Shown here: positions 22,540 through 22,853 of the stretch, in pieces
How positions within the stretch are numbered: the stretch's first letter is position 1
Layout: each line of letters begins with the position of its first letter
Origin: Pelargonium cotyledonis
Taxonomy: Eukaryota > Streptophyta > Magnoliopsida > Geraniales > Geraniaceae
Direction of reading: 5' to 3'
Length of the DNA: 22,853 nucleotides
Assembly (NCBI GenBank): GCA_036897625.1
Contig: JAYMTA010000943.1
Coordinates: forward strand, 1-22,853
The notes under the pieces: generated by a model
Database searches by the model: none
What the model was told of the DNA's origin: nothing
The model's input: only the letters and a program-made list of their open reading frames with translations
Program-made: the position numbers and the translations under genes

Positions 22540-22853
22540 TGAGAATTTGTTTAGAGTACTAAAAGTGGTCTGACTCTATTTTTAGAGATACCTTTTTTAG
22601 GATTTAGAGTGTTAGTTTCTAGAGTTTTGGATTTCGTTTCTTTGACGGCGGATGTTGTGGTGGCAGTCGGCAAGGCAAGGGGTTTCGGCAGGCGTCAGAT
22701 CTGTTTTCGTTTTGGTTGGGTGGGTGGTGTTTGGCCGGGGATGGTTGAGATGGTGAGGCGAGAAGGTTGGGGTTGTGATCGGTGTGTGGGGGGTCGAGGG
22801 GTGAAGGAAGGGCGGAGGCAGAGGTGTCTGGTACGGGTGGAGGGGAGCGGCGG
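22540..22853. other. GC-rich right edge, possible start of a transposable element
   Basis: Composition changes sharply at about 22640 from AT-rich to G-rich (GGCGG, GGTGG, GGGTCGAGGGG), continuing to the window end. Neither strand gives a recognisable protein. G/C-rich 5' regions of this style precede the gag-like ORF of some plant LINEs, so an element running off the edge is plausible, but a gene leader cannot be excluded. Confidence 0.3.

Overview
The window is nuclear DNA from a flowering plant, most probably a eudicot. Genes are split by short GT-AG introns, intergenic DNA is AT-rich, transcript leaders carry CT tracts, and there are MITE-type transposons. Every recognisable protein is plant-type. 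I cannot name the species; a rosid would fit, but that is a guess. All gene assignments come from reading translations and splice sites by eye, with no database search.

The left 14 kb is gene-dense. From left to right: (1) the 3' part of a leucine-rich-repeat receptor-like pseudokinase (+, from the left edge to 1826; its ectodomain lies outside the window); (2) a complete six-exon EB1C-type microtubule plus-end protein gene (+, 3326-5960), preceded by a cluster of Site II (TGGGCY) elements and a mitosis-specific-activator-like motif; (3) a candidate two-exon gene for a 58-residue alanine-rich protein (+, 6662-7181) that I do not recognise; (4) a complete five-exon ARF1-class small GTPase gene (+, 7668-8750); (5) a complete four-exon D3-type cyclin gene (-, 14048-12593), convergent with the ARF gene. 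From memory, CYCD3;2, EB1C and this receptor kinase are consecutive genes in Arabidopsis (At5g67260, At5g67270, At5g67280). The window therefore looks like a conserved microsyntenic block into which the ARF gene, and perhaps the small gene, has been inserted, or from which they were lost in Arabidopsis.

The region between the ARF and cyclin genes (8.9-12.5 kb) holds no intact gene. It has repeat relics: a possible RNase H remnant, a duplicated segment also present inside an ARF intron, a 90-bp direct repeat and SINE-like sequence. The right 8 kb (14.4-22.85 kb) has no gene I can support. It carries a foldback MITE with nested palindromes, a 123-bp tandem duplication, a degenerate 150-bp triplet repeat bracketed by 42-bp direct repeats, an A27 tract, a Stowaway-like MITE and a GC-rich right edge that looks like the start of another element.

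In cellular terms EB1C acts on mitotic microtubules and CYCD3 drives G1/S entry, so two neighbours serve cell proliferation. ARF acts in vesicle coat recruitment and the receptor pseudokinase in membrane signalling. Nothing suggests that the genes form one operon-like unit. I found no CRISPR array, rRNA, tRNA or recognisable microRNA, and no evidence for a novel multi-gene system. The most notable candidates are the small GC-rich gene and the repeat structures.
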